Positions 17,293-26,729 of a DNA stretch of 64,000 nucleotides are shown here, in pieces. The position numbers and the translations under genes were made by a program. The stretch comes from Planctomycetota bacterium (GTDB lineage: Bacteria; Planctomycetota; UBA1135; GCA-002686595): positions 62,001 through 126,000 of the forward strand of contig JABACD010000006.1 in assembly GCA_014237855.1 (NCBI GenBank). The letters run 5' to 3'. Under the pieces are notes generated by a model. The model was not told where the DNA came from. It searched no databases and was given only the letters and a program-made list of their open reading frames with translations. Position 1 is the first letter of the stretch, and each line of letters begins with the position of its first letter.

Positions 17293-19599
17293 ATGTCTGG
17301 AGCCCTTGTCCTTCTGAAAGTAATCGTGAGCGCTGCGATCATCATCGCGGGTGCCGTGATTGGCATCTGGCTCATGATCAAGGGAACTCAAGGACTCGTC
17401 TGGCTCCTGGGGAATGGATTCAAGGGGATCGCATTTCTGGTGGGCCACACGGTGAAGTTCATCTGCAACACCTTCAGTGACACCTTCCGCTCTGTGGGCG
17501 CCATTCTCACGGCGATGGTGCTGATCCCCCTGACCCTGCTCAATTTCCTGTTCGGTCGCTGGCGTGCAGGTAAGCACTACGGGCGGGCACTGGAGGATGA
17601 AATTGTCAGCTGTGGACTCGGAGTGTATCGAGTGCTCATCGGCAACCCCATGCAGTTCATTGGCCTGGGTGCCATCACAGATGGCTTTGAACGACGTCTT
17701 CCTGATGTGGTTGCACGGGCCCCTCACGGAGCTGGTGGCAATGTCAAGGACGGCAAGTTCGAGGGCTACAAGGTCACGGGAGTCCTCCCCTCAGGTGGTT
17801 CCGGAGCGCGCCTGTTCCTGGCAAAGCCCCGACAGAAGAAGCTCGGCGAACTCCTGGCCTCTGGCCACGGGGATCCCGGAACCGTCGTCATCAAGGCCTT
17901 CAGTCTCAACACAGGGTCCACACTTCCACAAATCGTCCGTGAGAGTCGAGCGCTCCAATCAGCTCGAAATCTGGGCCTGGTCCTCGAGCACGAGCTCAGC
18001 GAGAAGAGTTTCCACTACGTCATGCCGTACGTCCCTGGGGACAACCTGGATACGGTCATCACGGCGATGCACAAGAAGTCCAGCAGTGCCGGACTCTCTG
18101 ATCCCCAGTTGCGTGTGGCGCTCGGTTACGTTGGTGACCTGCTCTACACTCTTGACGCTTTCCACAATGGCGGTCTGTGGCATAAGGATATCAAGCCCAG
18201 CAACTTGATCATCTCAGATGGTCGTGCCCACCTGGTCGACCTGGGCCTGGTCACTCCCCTCGAGTCTGCCATGACGCTGACCACGCACGGCACCGAGTAC
18301 TTTCGCGATCCCGAGATGGTTCGGCAGGCCATGCGGGGCGTGAAAGTTCATGAGGTCAATGGAGTCAAGTTCGACCTCTATAGCTCGGGCGCAGTCCTCT
18401 ACACCCTGATCGAGAACTCCTTCCCCGCCCACGGAAGCCTGTCACGGGTGACCCGCCGCTGCCCGGAGGTGATCAACTGGATCATCCGTCGCTCGATGGC
18501 CGACCTGGACGGCCGCTATGGCTCTGCGCAGGAGATGCTCGCAGATATCCGAACGGTTCTGACGGCCAAGGACCCCTTTGCCGTCAGGCCCGCCGATCTC
18601 CCCTCCGTCAGTGGAACCAGCACCTGGAGTATCCCGCGTGGGACCCTTGCAGGTAAGGGCAAGACTCGCTCCACTTCCTTCGCAGGTGGCTCCAGGCGAG
18701 CAGAGACTGCCCCGGAGAGATCCCGTCGACAACGAGAGGGCAAGTCACAGGCAAGCCTGCACCGAGTGGGAGGAACAGCGACAGCCACCAGGGAATACCG
18801 GCGATCGACCGGGCGCTCGCTGGTTGCCGCCTTCATCGGCTTCTTGTTCCTGGCCGGGATGGTTGGATTCAGCCTGCTTGGAGTAAGGCAGAGTAGTTCT
18901 CCCGAGCACTCCCACATCCACCGAAGCCGGATCGTGATGCCTGACCAGCACGAGCCAGCCCAGGCCCCCTTCTCGAATTCCGACAGTTACAGCGCCAGCG
19001 TCCACGAGCAGGCACAATCGATTATCACCAAGCGAGGCACGATTCTGAGCCCGACAACCTACGAGGATCCCCCGAACTCGACGGCGCGAGTCGTGTCTGC
19101 ACCGGAGCAGCGCACCAATGGAAAGAAGTATCGCCAGGGCCTGGTTCGAGTGACCAGGAACTTCATCGATCAACTTGCCGAGGACGGCGCTCACCTGTCA
19201 AAGGACAACGGAGAGGGAGACGAGGGAGCCGGCACTGTCTTGTTGCTGCTGGATCTTGCGCCCACCACTGATCGTGGACGGATCGATGCCCTGCAGGCTG
19301 AGCTCGAGCGACGCTCCTTCAAGGTCCTCGGTAATCCCGCCGATGGCATCGGTGACGAGCAGGACATTCTCTACGTTGCTGGAGCGCGAAAGGCCGTGGG
19401 TGTCGGGACCCAGAATGACCAGGAGGCAATCTCCCGTCTCCAGCAGTACCTGGAGGAGAGCTCTGATCTTGACGCCATGATCTGGGTTGCTGAGGGCAAG
19501 ACCAGGAATTCAATCAGCGTTCAGTGCCTTCGAGGTTGGAATCACGACGGTGACCAGGAAGTTCCTGCTGGGAACTTCTCCATGACCAAGAGCTTCTGA
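17293..19599 (+). CDS. Transmembrane Ser/Thr protein kinase
   Basis: A 768-residue protein. The N-terminal 100 residues hold two or three hydrophobic segments. The kinase domain spans about residues 155-420: VVIKAF with the ATP-binding Lys201, the catalytic loop HKDIKPSN with Asp299, and DLG (Asp316) in place of DFG. The glycine loop is weak (LPSGGSGARLF). A basic, low-complexity linker follows, then another membrane segment at about residues 508-530 and a 240-residue C-terminal part that I do not recognise. The N-terminal membrane anchors in front of the kinase are unusual compared with PknB-type kinases. It follows the sigma-factor gene by 44 bases. Confidence 0.83.
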   Translation: MSGALVLLKVIVSAAIIIAGAVIGIWLMIKGTQGLVWLLGNGFKGIAFLVGHTVKFICNTFSDTFRSVGAILTAMVLIPLTLLNFLFGRWRAGKHYGRALEDEIVSCGLGVYRVLIGNPMQFIGLGAITDGFERRLPDVVARAPHGAGGNVKDGKFEGYKVTGVLPSGGSGARLFLAKPRQKKLGELLASGHGDPGTVVIKAFSLNTGSTLPQIVRESRALQSARNLGLVLEHELSEKSFHYVMPYVPGDNLDTVITAMHKKSSSAGLSDPQLRVALGYVGDLLYTLDAFHNGGLWHKDIKPSNLIISDGRAHLVDLGLVTPLESAMTLTTHGTEYFRDPEMVRQAMRGVKVHEVNGVKFDLYSSGAVLYTLIENSFPAHGSLSRVTRRCPEVINWIIRRSMADLDGRYGSAQEMLADIRTVLTAKDPFAVRPADLPSVSGTSTWSIPRGTLAGKGKTRSTSFAGGSRRAETAPERSRRQREGKSQASLHRVGGTATATREYRRSTGRSLVAAFIGFLFLAGMVGFSLLGVRQSSSPEHSHIHRSRIVMPDQHEPAQAPFSNSDSYSASVHEQAQSIITKRGTILSPTTYEDPPNSTARVVSAPEQRTNGKKYRQGLVRVTRNFIDQLAEDGAHLSKDNGEGDEGAGTVLLLLDLAPTTDRGRIDALQAELERRSFKVLGNPADGIGDEQDILYVAGARKAVGVGTQNDQEAISRLQQYLEESSDLDAMIWVAEGKTRNSISVQCLRGWNHDGDQEVPAGNFSMTKSF

Positions 19600-19641
19600 C
19601 ATGGATGGTGAGCGACAAGCCAGCTGCTAAGACCAGAACGC

Positions 19642-19676
19642 AGAGCGGCGAGGGGCACCTGACCTCTCGCCGCTCT
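19642..19676. terminator. Terminator between convergent genes
   Basis: A perfect 11-bp inverted repeat (19642-19652 with 19666-19676) with a 13-base loop sits between the converging kinase and membrane-protein genes. It can act on both strands. There is no long U-run on either side. Confidence 0.65.
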
Positions 19677-19707
19677 CTCCATATCTCCAGCTAAACCAAT
19701 CCCGAGG

Positions 19708-20709
19708 CTAGTCCTCCTCGATCGGCGGGATGTCGGAGTCCTGCCGCCAGGCCGAGGGATCAAAGCCTTCCGGCTTCTCACCCGGCGGCTGCTTGATCTC
19801 AGGAGCAGCCTTGGTCTGTGCTTCTACCACGCGTGCTCGCTCTTCAGGAGCTGCCGTCCCACTCGCTGGGCTCCGCCCGGAACTGCCCCCGTGGTCAGAT
19901 CCTTGCGGCCCCCCTTCCTTCTTGGTGACCCACCAGTCATCAAGGTCATCGCGCGCAGCCTGGACGTAGGCCTCGCAGAACATCACTTCGGCGATGATGC
20001 CTGCGGGGAGGACCCCCACGCAGCAGGCGAGTAGACCAACAATGGTCATGGCAACTTGTAGCAGGATCATCATGAAGAGCTGGAGTCTCACGCCACTGGC
20101 CAGACGCCAAGACTCTGCTAGAGACTCCATGGGGCCCAGCCCTTTCAGCGCTGCTGGATAGGGCATCAGCACCAACCCCATGTAGAAGTAAATGGCAACC
20201 GGCACGTAAGCGACCAGGCTGAAGATGATCATGATCACCGCCCCCTGGTCTGAGAAGTCCAGCGCTTTCGACACAGCCACGGCAACCAGGGCAAACAACC
20301 CCATCGGCACCAGCAGTACAAATCCCAGCACTAGCTGTAGAAGCAGGGTCAGGAAGACGCCTAGCCAGCGACCACGGCCCTTGAAGAGCTCTTCGAACTC
20401 AACACTCCCGGTGCGCATGACTGTCTCGACACCATTGTAGTAGCCGACCTTCAACCACGCGGTGACGGCCATGATCACGATGCTCATCAGGAAGCCGAGC
20501 AAGATCAGTGGCAAGAGAATGAAGATCATGCGCTCGACATCCTCTTGGCCGTGAATCTGCAGATCACCGCCGCCACTTCCAGCGCTGCCGAACGACTGGA
20601 CGAACACTAGAATCAGGCCACCTACCCACATCGGAAGAGGTGCCTTCTTCAAGATTTCCCAGGCGCTCTGGAGGCTCCGAATGGGGCTAAATGCTTGGTT
20701 CTTGTGCAT
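19708..20709 (-). CDS. Polytopic membrane protein of unknown function
   Basis: A 333-residue protein with about six hydrophobic segments between residues 25 and 255 and a hydrophilic, Pro/Glu-rich C-terminal tail of about 75 residues (cytoplasmic by inference). The layout resembles glycerophosphoryl-diester-phosphodiesterase-type or DUF4013-like membrane domains common in planctomycetes, but no catalytic motif is visible. It ends at the terminator facing the kinase gene and follows the sulfatase gene start region with only a few bases between the genes (sulfatase stop side at 20717), so it is transcribed upstream of it on the same strand. Confidence 0.65.
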   Translation of the reverse strand: MHKNQAFSPIRSLQSAWEILKKAPLPMWVGGLILVFVQSFGSAGSGGGDLQIHGQEDVERMIFILLPLILLGFLMSIVIMAVTAWLKVGYYNGVETVMRTGSVEFEELFKGRGRWLGVFLTLLLQLVLGFVLLVPMGLFALVAVAVSKALDFSDQGAVIMIIFSLVAYVPVAIYFYMGLVLMPYPAALKGLGPMESLAESWRLASGVRLQLFMMILLQVAMTIVGLLACCVGVLPAGIIAEVMFCEAYVQAARDDLDDWWVTKKEGGPQGSDHGGSSGRSPASGTAAPEERARVVEAQTKAAPEIKQPPGEKPEGFDPSAWRQDSDIPPIEED

Positions 20710-20716
20710 GGCCTAT

Positions 20717-22282
20717 CTAGTCCGTTTCCGTGTTTGGTTGTAAGGAGTCAGAGTACTCGTTCTTCGACTGGGGCTCGACCATGGGTAGCGCAGCTCTCCA
20801 CCCCGCTCGCAAGCGCTCGGCGAGCTCTCCCACGAGATCGGAGTGACTGGGATCTCCAGCCAGGTTGATCCGCTCAGCTTCATCCTCGCCAAGATCGTAG
20901 AGTTCATGAATGACCTCCCCTGACTCAGAGAAGGTCCACTCGATGAAGTGATACCTATCCGTACGCATGGAATGCCCCGATACCCTTCCGAGTTCGGGGA
21001 GGGTCCTGAAGTATTCCGAGAATGCCGCCTGCTTCCAGTCCAGACCAGGATCCTTGAGCAGGGGCACCAGACTGACTCCTTCCAGGTCCGATGGCGCGGC
21101 AAGGCCGCAGAGCTCGGCCAGAGTCGGGTAGAGGTCCACCGACTCGACCAGGCCTTCAGCTGTCCCCCCCAGAACCCCCAGATTGGGCACGCTGACGATC
21201 AACGGCGTGCGAATCGCTCGCTCAAAATTCGTGTGCTTGCCCCACAAGCCTTGATCTCCCAGGTGCCAGCCATGGTCGCCCCAGAGGACCACCACAGTCG
21301 ATTCCCGTAGCCCCGCTTCGTCAAGGGCCGCCAGTACTCGTCCCACCTGGGCATCGACGTGACTCACACAGGCCTTGTATCCTCGGATGAGAGTGCGCTG
21401 CACATCCTCGCCCAGACCGCTCTCGCGTACATCCTGAAAGGCCAGTAGCTCGGACGAGGAATTCGAAGCGAACTCGGGCGAGCCTGCAGGAAACTCGGGC
21501 GCGTCAGTCAGAGACACATCGCTCTCAGGATAGAGATCCCAGAATCGCTTGGGGGCCACGAAGGGTAGGTGCGGCTTGAGAAAGCCCACGGCCAGAAAGA
21601 AAGGCGCCTCGTGGCTTCCAAGCAGGAAGTCGATCGCCTCATCAGCGATCATTCCATCTGGTAGCTCACTGGCCGGGACATCCGGGGCCTCACATGTGAT
21701 GACCCTCGCAACGGCATCCTTCCGTGTCCACTCCTCTTGTGCCTTCTCAACCCTTGATCGAGACTCCGGCAAGGCGTAGTAGCGCTGCCAGCGATCAGGT
21801 CTCCAGCATCCCTCGCTCCATGATCTGGGGTCGTCGAGTGCACCGGAGCCATGGTGGATCTTTCCCAGGGCCCTGGTCTGCCAGCCAGCCTCCCAGAAGA
21901 GCTGGGGTAGGGACACCAGATCGGGAATCAGCTCACGATAGTCTGAGTACTGCCGGATGGCCCCAGTCGTCGCGGGCCTTAAGCCCGTCAGCAATGCCAC
22001 ACGAGAGGGGCCGCAGGTGGCGACCTGGCAGTAGGCCCTGGAGAAGCTCACTCCATCCTCGGCGAGGCGATCGATGTTCGGGGTGACCATCCCCTCAACA
22101 CCGTAGCATCCGAGCTCAGGCCTCAAATCATCAATGCACAGCAGCAAGACATTGAGGCGCTGTGGCTCACTCACAGTCTCCGACTGCCCGCATCCGGCAG
22201 CCGCCAGGGCAAGAACTGCCACGCTGAGGAGGCGTGCCAGGCAACCGGCCAATGAGATGCCGTGAAATTCGCTCGGGAGCAT
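20717..22282 (-). CDS. Sulfatase, iduronate-2-sulfatase-like lipoprotein
   Basis: A 521-residue sulfatase. The start at 22282 gives a lipoprotein signal peptide ending in LALAAAGC; the longer frame would run into thrS. The Asp pair for calcium lies in IDDLRPELGCYG, and the maturation motif CGPSR has the formylglycine precursor at Cys90, so a formylglycine-generating enzyme must exist elsewhere. WGDHGWHLGDQG is a further metal/active-site motif. It probably removes sulfate esters from exported or marine polysaccharide at the cell surface. Sulfatases are abundant in planctomycetes; this one is not in a polysaccharide-degradation locus. Confidence 0.87.
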   Translation of the reverse strand: MLPSEFHGISLAGCLARLLSVAVLALAAAGCGQSETVSEPQRLNVLLLCIDDLRPELGCYGVEGMVTPNIDRLAEDGVSFSRAYCQVATCGPSRVALLTGLRPATTGAIRQYSDYRELIPDLVSLPQLFWEAGWQTRALGKIHHGSGALDDPRSWSEGCWRPDRWQRYYALPESRSRVEKAQEEWTRKDAVARVITCEAPDVPASELPDGMIADEAIDFLLGSHEAPFFLAVGFLKPHLPFVAPKRFWDLYPESDVSLTDAPEFPAGSPEFASNSSSELLAFQDVRESGLGEDVQRTLIRGYKACVSHVDAQVGRVLAALDEAGLRESTVVVLWGDHGWHLGDQGLWGKHTNFERAIRTPLIVSVPNLGVLGGTAEGLVESVDLYPTLAELCGLAAPSDLEGVSLVPLLKDPGLDWKQAAFSEYFRTLPELGRVSGHSMRTDRYHFIEWTFSESGEVIHELYDLGEDEAERINLAGDPSHSDLVGELAERLRAGWRAALPMVEPQSKNEYSDSLQPNTETD

Positions 22283-22409
22283 GGGAGAGGAAAGGTACTC
22301 CAGCCCCTCCTCCACCGCAATCGCCACGGGAGTTGGACCGTGAGAGAACGAGGAGGAACAGCGGCTCAAACCACTCCTCCTCCCCACTAGCGCCTCCCCT
22401 CGCACCGAT

Positions 22410-24173
22410 TCAGGACAGCTCTGGGCTGCGCTGATCCAGCAGACGCTTTGCCATATCCAGGAAGTCATCGAACCGCATCTCCACCTGTTCCCGGGTGCCG
22501 CGGCGACGCAGGGCGATGGTCCCCTCCTCCATTTCTCGTTGTCCCACGATCAACATGAACGGCACCTGGCGCTGCTGGGCTTCCTTGATCTTCTTGTTCA
22601 TGTGACTCGGAGCGAGCATCCCTTCAGCACGGAATCCGACAGCCGTCAGCTTCTCTTCCAGACCTCGGCAGTACTCGGTCTGCTCCTCACGAATCGGGAT
22701 AATCGCCACCTGGGTCGGTGCGAGCCAGAGCGGGAACTTGCCCCCGAAGTGCTCGATCAGGACACCGACGAACCGTTCAAGACTCCCGAGAATTGCGCGG
22801 TGAACCATGATCGGCCGCTTCTGCAGTCCATCATTATCGGTGTACACCAGATCAAACCGCTCGGGGAGATTGAAGTCACACTGGATCGTGGAGTTCTGCC
22901 ACTCGCGGCCAAGAGCGTCCTTGATCTTGTAGTCGATCTTGGGGCCGTAGAAGGCGCCGCCGCCCTCATCCAGCACGAGCTCCAGGCCCTGCTTATCTGC
23001 CGCTTCTCGAAGCGCCTGAGTCGCGCGCTCCCAGACCTCGTCGTCCCCGATCGTCTTGTCCGCAGGACGAGTTGCGAGATAGGCGGTGTACTTGAACCCA
23101 AAGGTCGTCAGGATCTCGTCGACCAGTGCACAGACCCTGGCGATCTCGTCCGCTAGCTGATCCGGAGTGCAGAAGACGTGTGCATCATCTTGAGTGAATC
23201 CGCGCACGCGCAACATGCCATGCAACACGCCGGACCTCTCGTAGCGATACACGGTCCCAAGCTCTGCCCAGCGCAAGGGTAGTTCCCGGTAGGAACGTCC
23301 CCGGTTCTTGTAGATCAAGATGTGCCCGGGGCAATTCATCGGCTTGACCCGGTAGGGCAACTCGTCGATGGCCATCTCGGCGTACATCATGTCGCCGTAG
23401 TTCTCAAGGTGCCCCGAGACCGCGAAGAGATTCTCGCGTGAGACGTGCGGGGTGTAGACGGGCTTGTAGCCACCTTTGGTGTGAAGCTCCCACCAGAAGT
23501 TCTCGATCTCGCGGCGAATGACGCCGAGATTGGGATGCCAGAACACGAAGCCGCTACCAGCCTCAGCGTGTGAGCTGAACAGATCGAGATCAGTACCAAG
23601 CTTGCGGTGGTCACGCTGCTTGACCTCCTCGAGGAACTCGAGGTGCTGCTTGAGCTCCTCTTCACTCCAGAAGGCCGTCCCGTAGATCCTCTGGAGCATC
23701 GGGTTGTGCTCGTCACCACGCCAGTAAGCACCTGCGAGGTTGAGCAGCTTGAAGTGAAAGGGCCGATCTAATCGATCAATATGCGGCCCCTCGCACAGGT
23801 CTTCCCAATCGCCGTGGGAGTAGAAGGTGAGCGCCTCATCCTCTGGGATCAACTCCAGGGCTTCGAGCTTGAAGTCCTGGCCAGCCAATCTCTCTTGAGC
23901 TTCCTCTCGAGTAGCCGAGTGACAGACCAGCTCGGGTGATCGCTTCGCGATCTTGCGCATCTCCTTCTCGATTCGCTTGAGGTCCTTGTCGGTCAGGGGT
24001 TCCTCAAGATCGAAGTCATAATAGAAGCCATGATCGATCGATGGGCCGAAGCCGTACTTCACTCCGGGGAACAGCTTGCCGACAGCCGAGGCCATCAAGT
24101 GCGCAACCGAGTGGCGAAGGGTCGAGAGCGGGTACGGCTCCACTACCTGCGGAGCCTCTTCGAGCTCTGACAT
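22410..24173 (-). CDS. thrS: Threonyl-tRNA synthetase without the TGS domain
   Basis: A 587-residue class II synthetase. The catalytic zinc site is formed by Cys in MNCPGH, His in DDAHVFC and His in MVHRAILGS. The editing-domain motif HSVAHLM lies near residue 25, and the anticodon-binding domain is at the C-terminus (APTQVAIIPI onward). The family is usually about 640 residues with an N-terminal TGS domain; here that domain is missing and the protein starts just before the editing domain. The ATG at 24173 has AGGAG nine bases upstream, and no TGS-like sequence is encoded in front of it, so this looks like a natural form and not a misplaced start. Confidence 0.92.
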   Translation of the reverse strand: MSELEEAPQVVEPYPLSTLRHSVAHLMASAVGKLFPGVKYGFGPSIDHGFYYDFDLEEPLTDKDLKRIEKEMRKIAKRSPELVCHSATREEAQERLAGQDFKLEALELIPEDEALTFYSHGDWEDLCEGPHIDRLDRPFHFKLLNLAGAYWRGDEHNPMLQRIYGTAFWSEEELKQHLEFLEEVKQRDHRKLGTDLDLFSSHAEAGSGFVFWHPNLGVIRREIENFWWELHTKGGYKPVYTPHVSRENLFAVSGHLENYGDMMYAEMAIDELPYRVKPMNCPGHILIYKNRGRSYRELPLRWAELGTVYRYERSGVLHGMLRVRGFTQDDAHVFCTPDQLADEIARVCALVDEILTTFGFKYTAYLATRPADKTIGDDEVWERATQALREAADKQGLELVLDEGGGAFYGPKIDYKIKDALGREWQNSTIQCDFNLPERFDLVYTDNDGLQKRPIMVHRAILGSLERFVGVLIEHFGGKFPLWLAPTQVAIIPIREEQTEYCRGLEEKLTAVGFRAEGMLAPSHMNKKIKEAQQRQVPFMLIVGQREMEEGTIALRRRGTREQVEMRFDDFLDMAKRLLDQRSPELS

Positions 24174-24298
24174 GGGATTTCTCCTGCGGGATACCTGGCA
24201 CTGCCGCCCGACCTGGACCACTGCGCTTGCGTTCCTCCCGTGAGAACGCGCAAGAAGGGTACTCGCCCAGAGTTGGAATGACCACCCAGGGAGGACGT

Positions 24299-25279
24299 TC
24301 AGTTCCGATCCGTCATCCAGCTACGAACCTCGCGCTGCAGCTCAATGCCCGTCTCATCGGCCACACGACGGCGGAGTTCAGCTACAAGCCAGAAGACGTC
24401 CTCCGCCCGTGCCCCCCCCCGATTGATGATGAAATTACCGTGCAAGGGGCTCACGATGGCTGCCCCGCGCTCCATCCCCTTGAGCCCCAGGCTGTCAATC
24501 AAGCGGCCAGCAGAGCGGCCATCCGAGAGCTCTGGATCTGGGTTCTTGAAGATGCACCCTGCACAAGCCTCGGTCACCGGCTGCACGGCGTTCTTCTCCA
24601 GCAGGAACTGGCGTGCCTTTTCCTGGACCTCGAGCTTGTTCGCTGGCCTCAGCCTCAAGACAGCACCAATGACCACTCGATCACCAAGTCGCCCATCACG
24701 GTAGACCGGATTGCAGGACTCGCGATCGAGATCGAGCACTTCACCCTCAGGGGTCAGGACACGAACTGTCTCGATCACCTCCCAGATCTCGCCCCAGCGC
24801 CCCCCGGCATTGGTAGCCACGGCTCCGCCGAGCTTCCCTGGAACGCCGACAAGTCCTTCGAGACCGCTCCAGCCCAGCTCCCCCGCCTTCCGGACCAGGC
24901 CGGGCAGACTGGCGCCGCACCAGGCAACAAGCCGTGGATCCTCTGTCAGCTCGGCGGGAGCGACTCGATCCATCGAATCGGCTCCCAGGTCAAATGGAGT
25001 CTCGCAATCAATCGTTCCCGGGCGGAAGGTCCGATCAACTCTGGCCGTCGCAATCACGACTCCACGGTGCAGTCCATCTCCGATGATCAGGTCAGCGCCC
25101 GCGCCCAGCATCCGCACGGGCATGCCAGCCTCACGCGCAACCACCCAGGCGCGGTGTAGCTCATCGGGATTGGTGGGCTCGAGCAGCCATTCGGCCTGCC
25201 CGCCCACTCTCATGGTCGTTCTAGACGCCAGCTCTGCTCTGGGCAGTGCTGCGCAAGGCCAGCTCACGGGTGAGGTCAT
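24299..25279 (-). CDS. murB: UDP-N-acetylenolpyruvoylglucosamine reductase
   Basis: About 326 residues. The FAD-binding N-terminus (TTMRVGGQAEWLLEP) and MLGAGADLIIGD match MurB, as does the GVPGKLGGAVATNAG motif. The C-terminal motif is AGCIFKNP: the residue at the position of the catalytic serine (Ser229 in E. coli) is cysteine, a substitution I believe occurs in other MurB proteins. It makes UDP-MurNAc, the second committed step of peptidoglycan synthesis. The start must lie inside the end of murC for the conserved N-terminus to be included; ATG at 25279 or 25297 and GTG at 25267 are all possible. Confidence 0.92.
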   Translation of the reverse strand: MTSPVSWPCAALPRAELASRTTMRVGGQAEWLLEPTNPDELHRAWVVAREAGMPVRMLGAGADLIIGDGLHRGVVIATARVDRTFRPGTIDCETPFDLGADSMDRVAPAELTEDPRLVAWCGASLPGLVRKAGELGWSGLEGLVGVPGKLGGAVATNAGGRWGEIWEVIETVRVLTPEGEVLDLDRESCNPVYRDGRLGDRVVIGAVLRLRPANKLEVQEKARQFLLEKNAVQPVTEACAGCIFKNPDPELSDGRSAGRLIDSLGLKGMERGAAIVSPLHGNFIINRGGARAEDVFWLVAELRRRVADETGIELQREVRSWMTDRN

Positions 25280-26696
25280 CTCGAATGGTGTCGACATCGC
25301 CGGCGCCGAGCACGAGCAGCGCGCATCTGTCAGGAAGGTTCTTCATGCAGAGCTCGATGCTACGAGCCAGGTCGCCCCCGGCTGTCGCGACTCCACCAAG
25401 ACTGGTAAGACGTCGCGCCAGCTCCTCTGAGCCAGCGGTGACGCCATCGATGTGTGCCCGCGCACCGTACACGTCCGAGACAACCACATGGTCCACTCCT
25501 CGAAGACTTTCGACGAACTCGTCCAGGAAGCGGGCTGTACGGCTGTGCTGATGGGGCTGGAAGAGCACGTGAATGGAACGATTGGGAAATGCTCGCTGCG
25601 CGGCCTCCAGAGTCACCCGGACCTCTGTGGGATGGTGGGCGTAATCGTGAATGACATCGATCTCTCCCCAGCTCCCCCAGGACTCGAAGCGACGGGCTGC
25701 GCCATGGAAGCGCTCCAGGGAACGACTGGCCTCGCCCGCAGCCATCTCCGGATCCAGATGCCACTCACGAGCAGCTCGGCCTACTGCCAGTGCGATGGCA
25801 AGGGCAGCATTCTCCACCTGGAATTCTCCGCATTGCCCCAGCTCAACCGGTGGCGTCGACCAACCTGGACCACGCACCTTCATACGGAAGCGGCCACGAC
25901 TCTCTCCGAGGTAGGTCACATGAATCTCTCGTCCCAAGCGCCAGACGGGTGCACGACTGGAGTTCGTAACCCGCTCAGGAACGTCGCGACCGACCACGAG
26001 CAATCCCTCGGGATCGATTCGATCCACGAAGCGCGCGAATGCGTGCTCGATTGCCTCGAGGCTTCCGTAGTAATCCAGATGATCCGCCTCCAGGTTGGTG
26101 ATGATCGCGCCTGTGGAGGAGAACTGCAGGAAGCTGCGATCGTACTCGCAAGCCTCTAGCGCGAACCAACCACCAGGCTCGGGCTGGGCAGAGTTCACCC
26201 CAAGCGACTGGCATGAGCCTCCAATCAAGAAGCCGCGACGAGGTGCGGTGCCCCCCATCCCGTGTTCGAGTCCACGCAGCGCATAGGCCAGTAGCCAGGA
26301 GACGCTGGTCTTTCCGTGAGTCCCTGCGACCGCCAGAGTTCGACCGGCGGGTGCCAGCTCCCTCAGCAGCCGCGAGTACTTCCAGATCGGAATGCCGCGA
26401 CGCCGCGCCTCCACGCAGTCCGGGTCCTCGTCGGGCACTGCAGCCGAGCGCACCACGAGACCGACGCCAGAGCCCAGCACGGGTCGATCGAGATCTCCAA
26501 CATGGCTCTCGAGGTCCAGCGTTCCCAGAGCATCCAGGAAGCTCGAGCTAGCGCGATCGAAACCCGTGACCCTGTGGCCGCGTTGGACGAGCAGGCGCGC
26601 ACTTCCGCTGAGCCCGGCACCACCAATCCCGATGATGTGGATGTGCTGAGGAAGTGACCCCGGATCGCTGTCCTCACTGATGTTCATGTGGATCAT
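25221..26696 (-). CDS. murC: UDP-N-acetylmuramate-L-alanine ligase
   Basis: A 491-residue Mur ligase. The N-terminal UDP-binding motif is HIIGIGGAGLSG, the ATP site AGTHGKTS, and the C-terminal domain has DYAHHPTEV. It adds L-Ala to UDP-MurNAc. The ATG at 26696 gives a 17-residue leader before the first strand; an ATG at 26687 is a near-equal alternative and neither has a clear Shine-Dalgarno sequence. It overlaps murB by about 59 bases and lies 33 bases behind murG in the dcw cluster. Confidence 0.93.
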   Translation of the reverse strand: MIHMNISEDSDPGSLPQHIHIIGIGGAGLSGSARLLVQRGHRVTGFDRASSSFLDALGTLDLESHVGDLDRPVLGSGVGLVVRSAAVPDEDPDCVEARRRGIPIWKYSRLLRELAPAGRTLAVAGTHGKTSVSWLLAYALRGLEHGMGGTAPRRGFLIGGSCQSLGVNSAQPEPGGWFALEACEYDRSFLQFSSTGAIITNLEADHLDYYGSLEAIEHAFARFVDRIDPEGLLVVGRDVPERVTNSSRAPVWRLGREIHVTYLGESRGRFRMKVRGPGWSTPPVELGQCGEFQVENAALAIALAVGRAAREWHLDPEMAAGEASRSLERFHGAARRFESWGSWGEIDVIHDYAHHPTEVRVTLEAAQRAFPNRSIHVLFQPHQHSRTARFLDEFVESLRGVDHVVVSDVYGARAHIDGVTAGSEELARRLTSLGGVATAGGDLARSIELCMKNLPDRCALLVLGAGDVDTIRDDLTRELALRSTAQSRAGV

Positions 26697-26729
26697 TCTG
26701 TTGAGAGAGTAGCAGGCAGTCGGCCCCGA

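Noticed and set aside
24041..25159. Plus-strand open frame of 372 codons
   Set aside because: Antisense to the start of thrS and most of murB; no recognisable domain.
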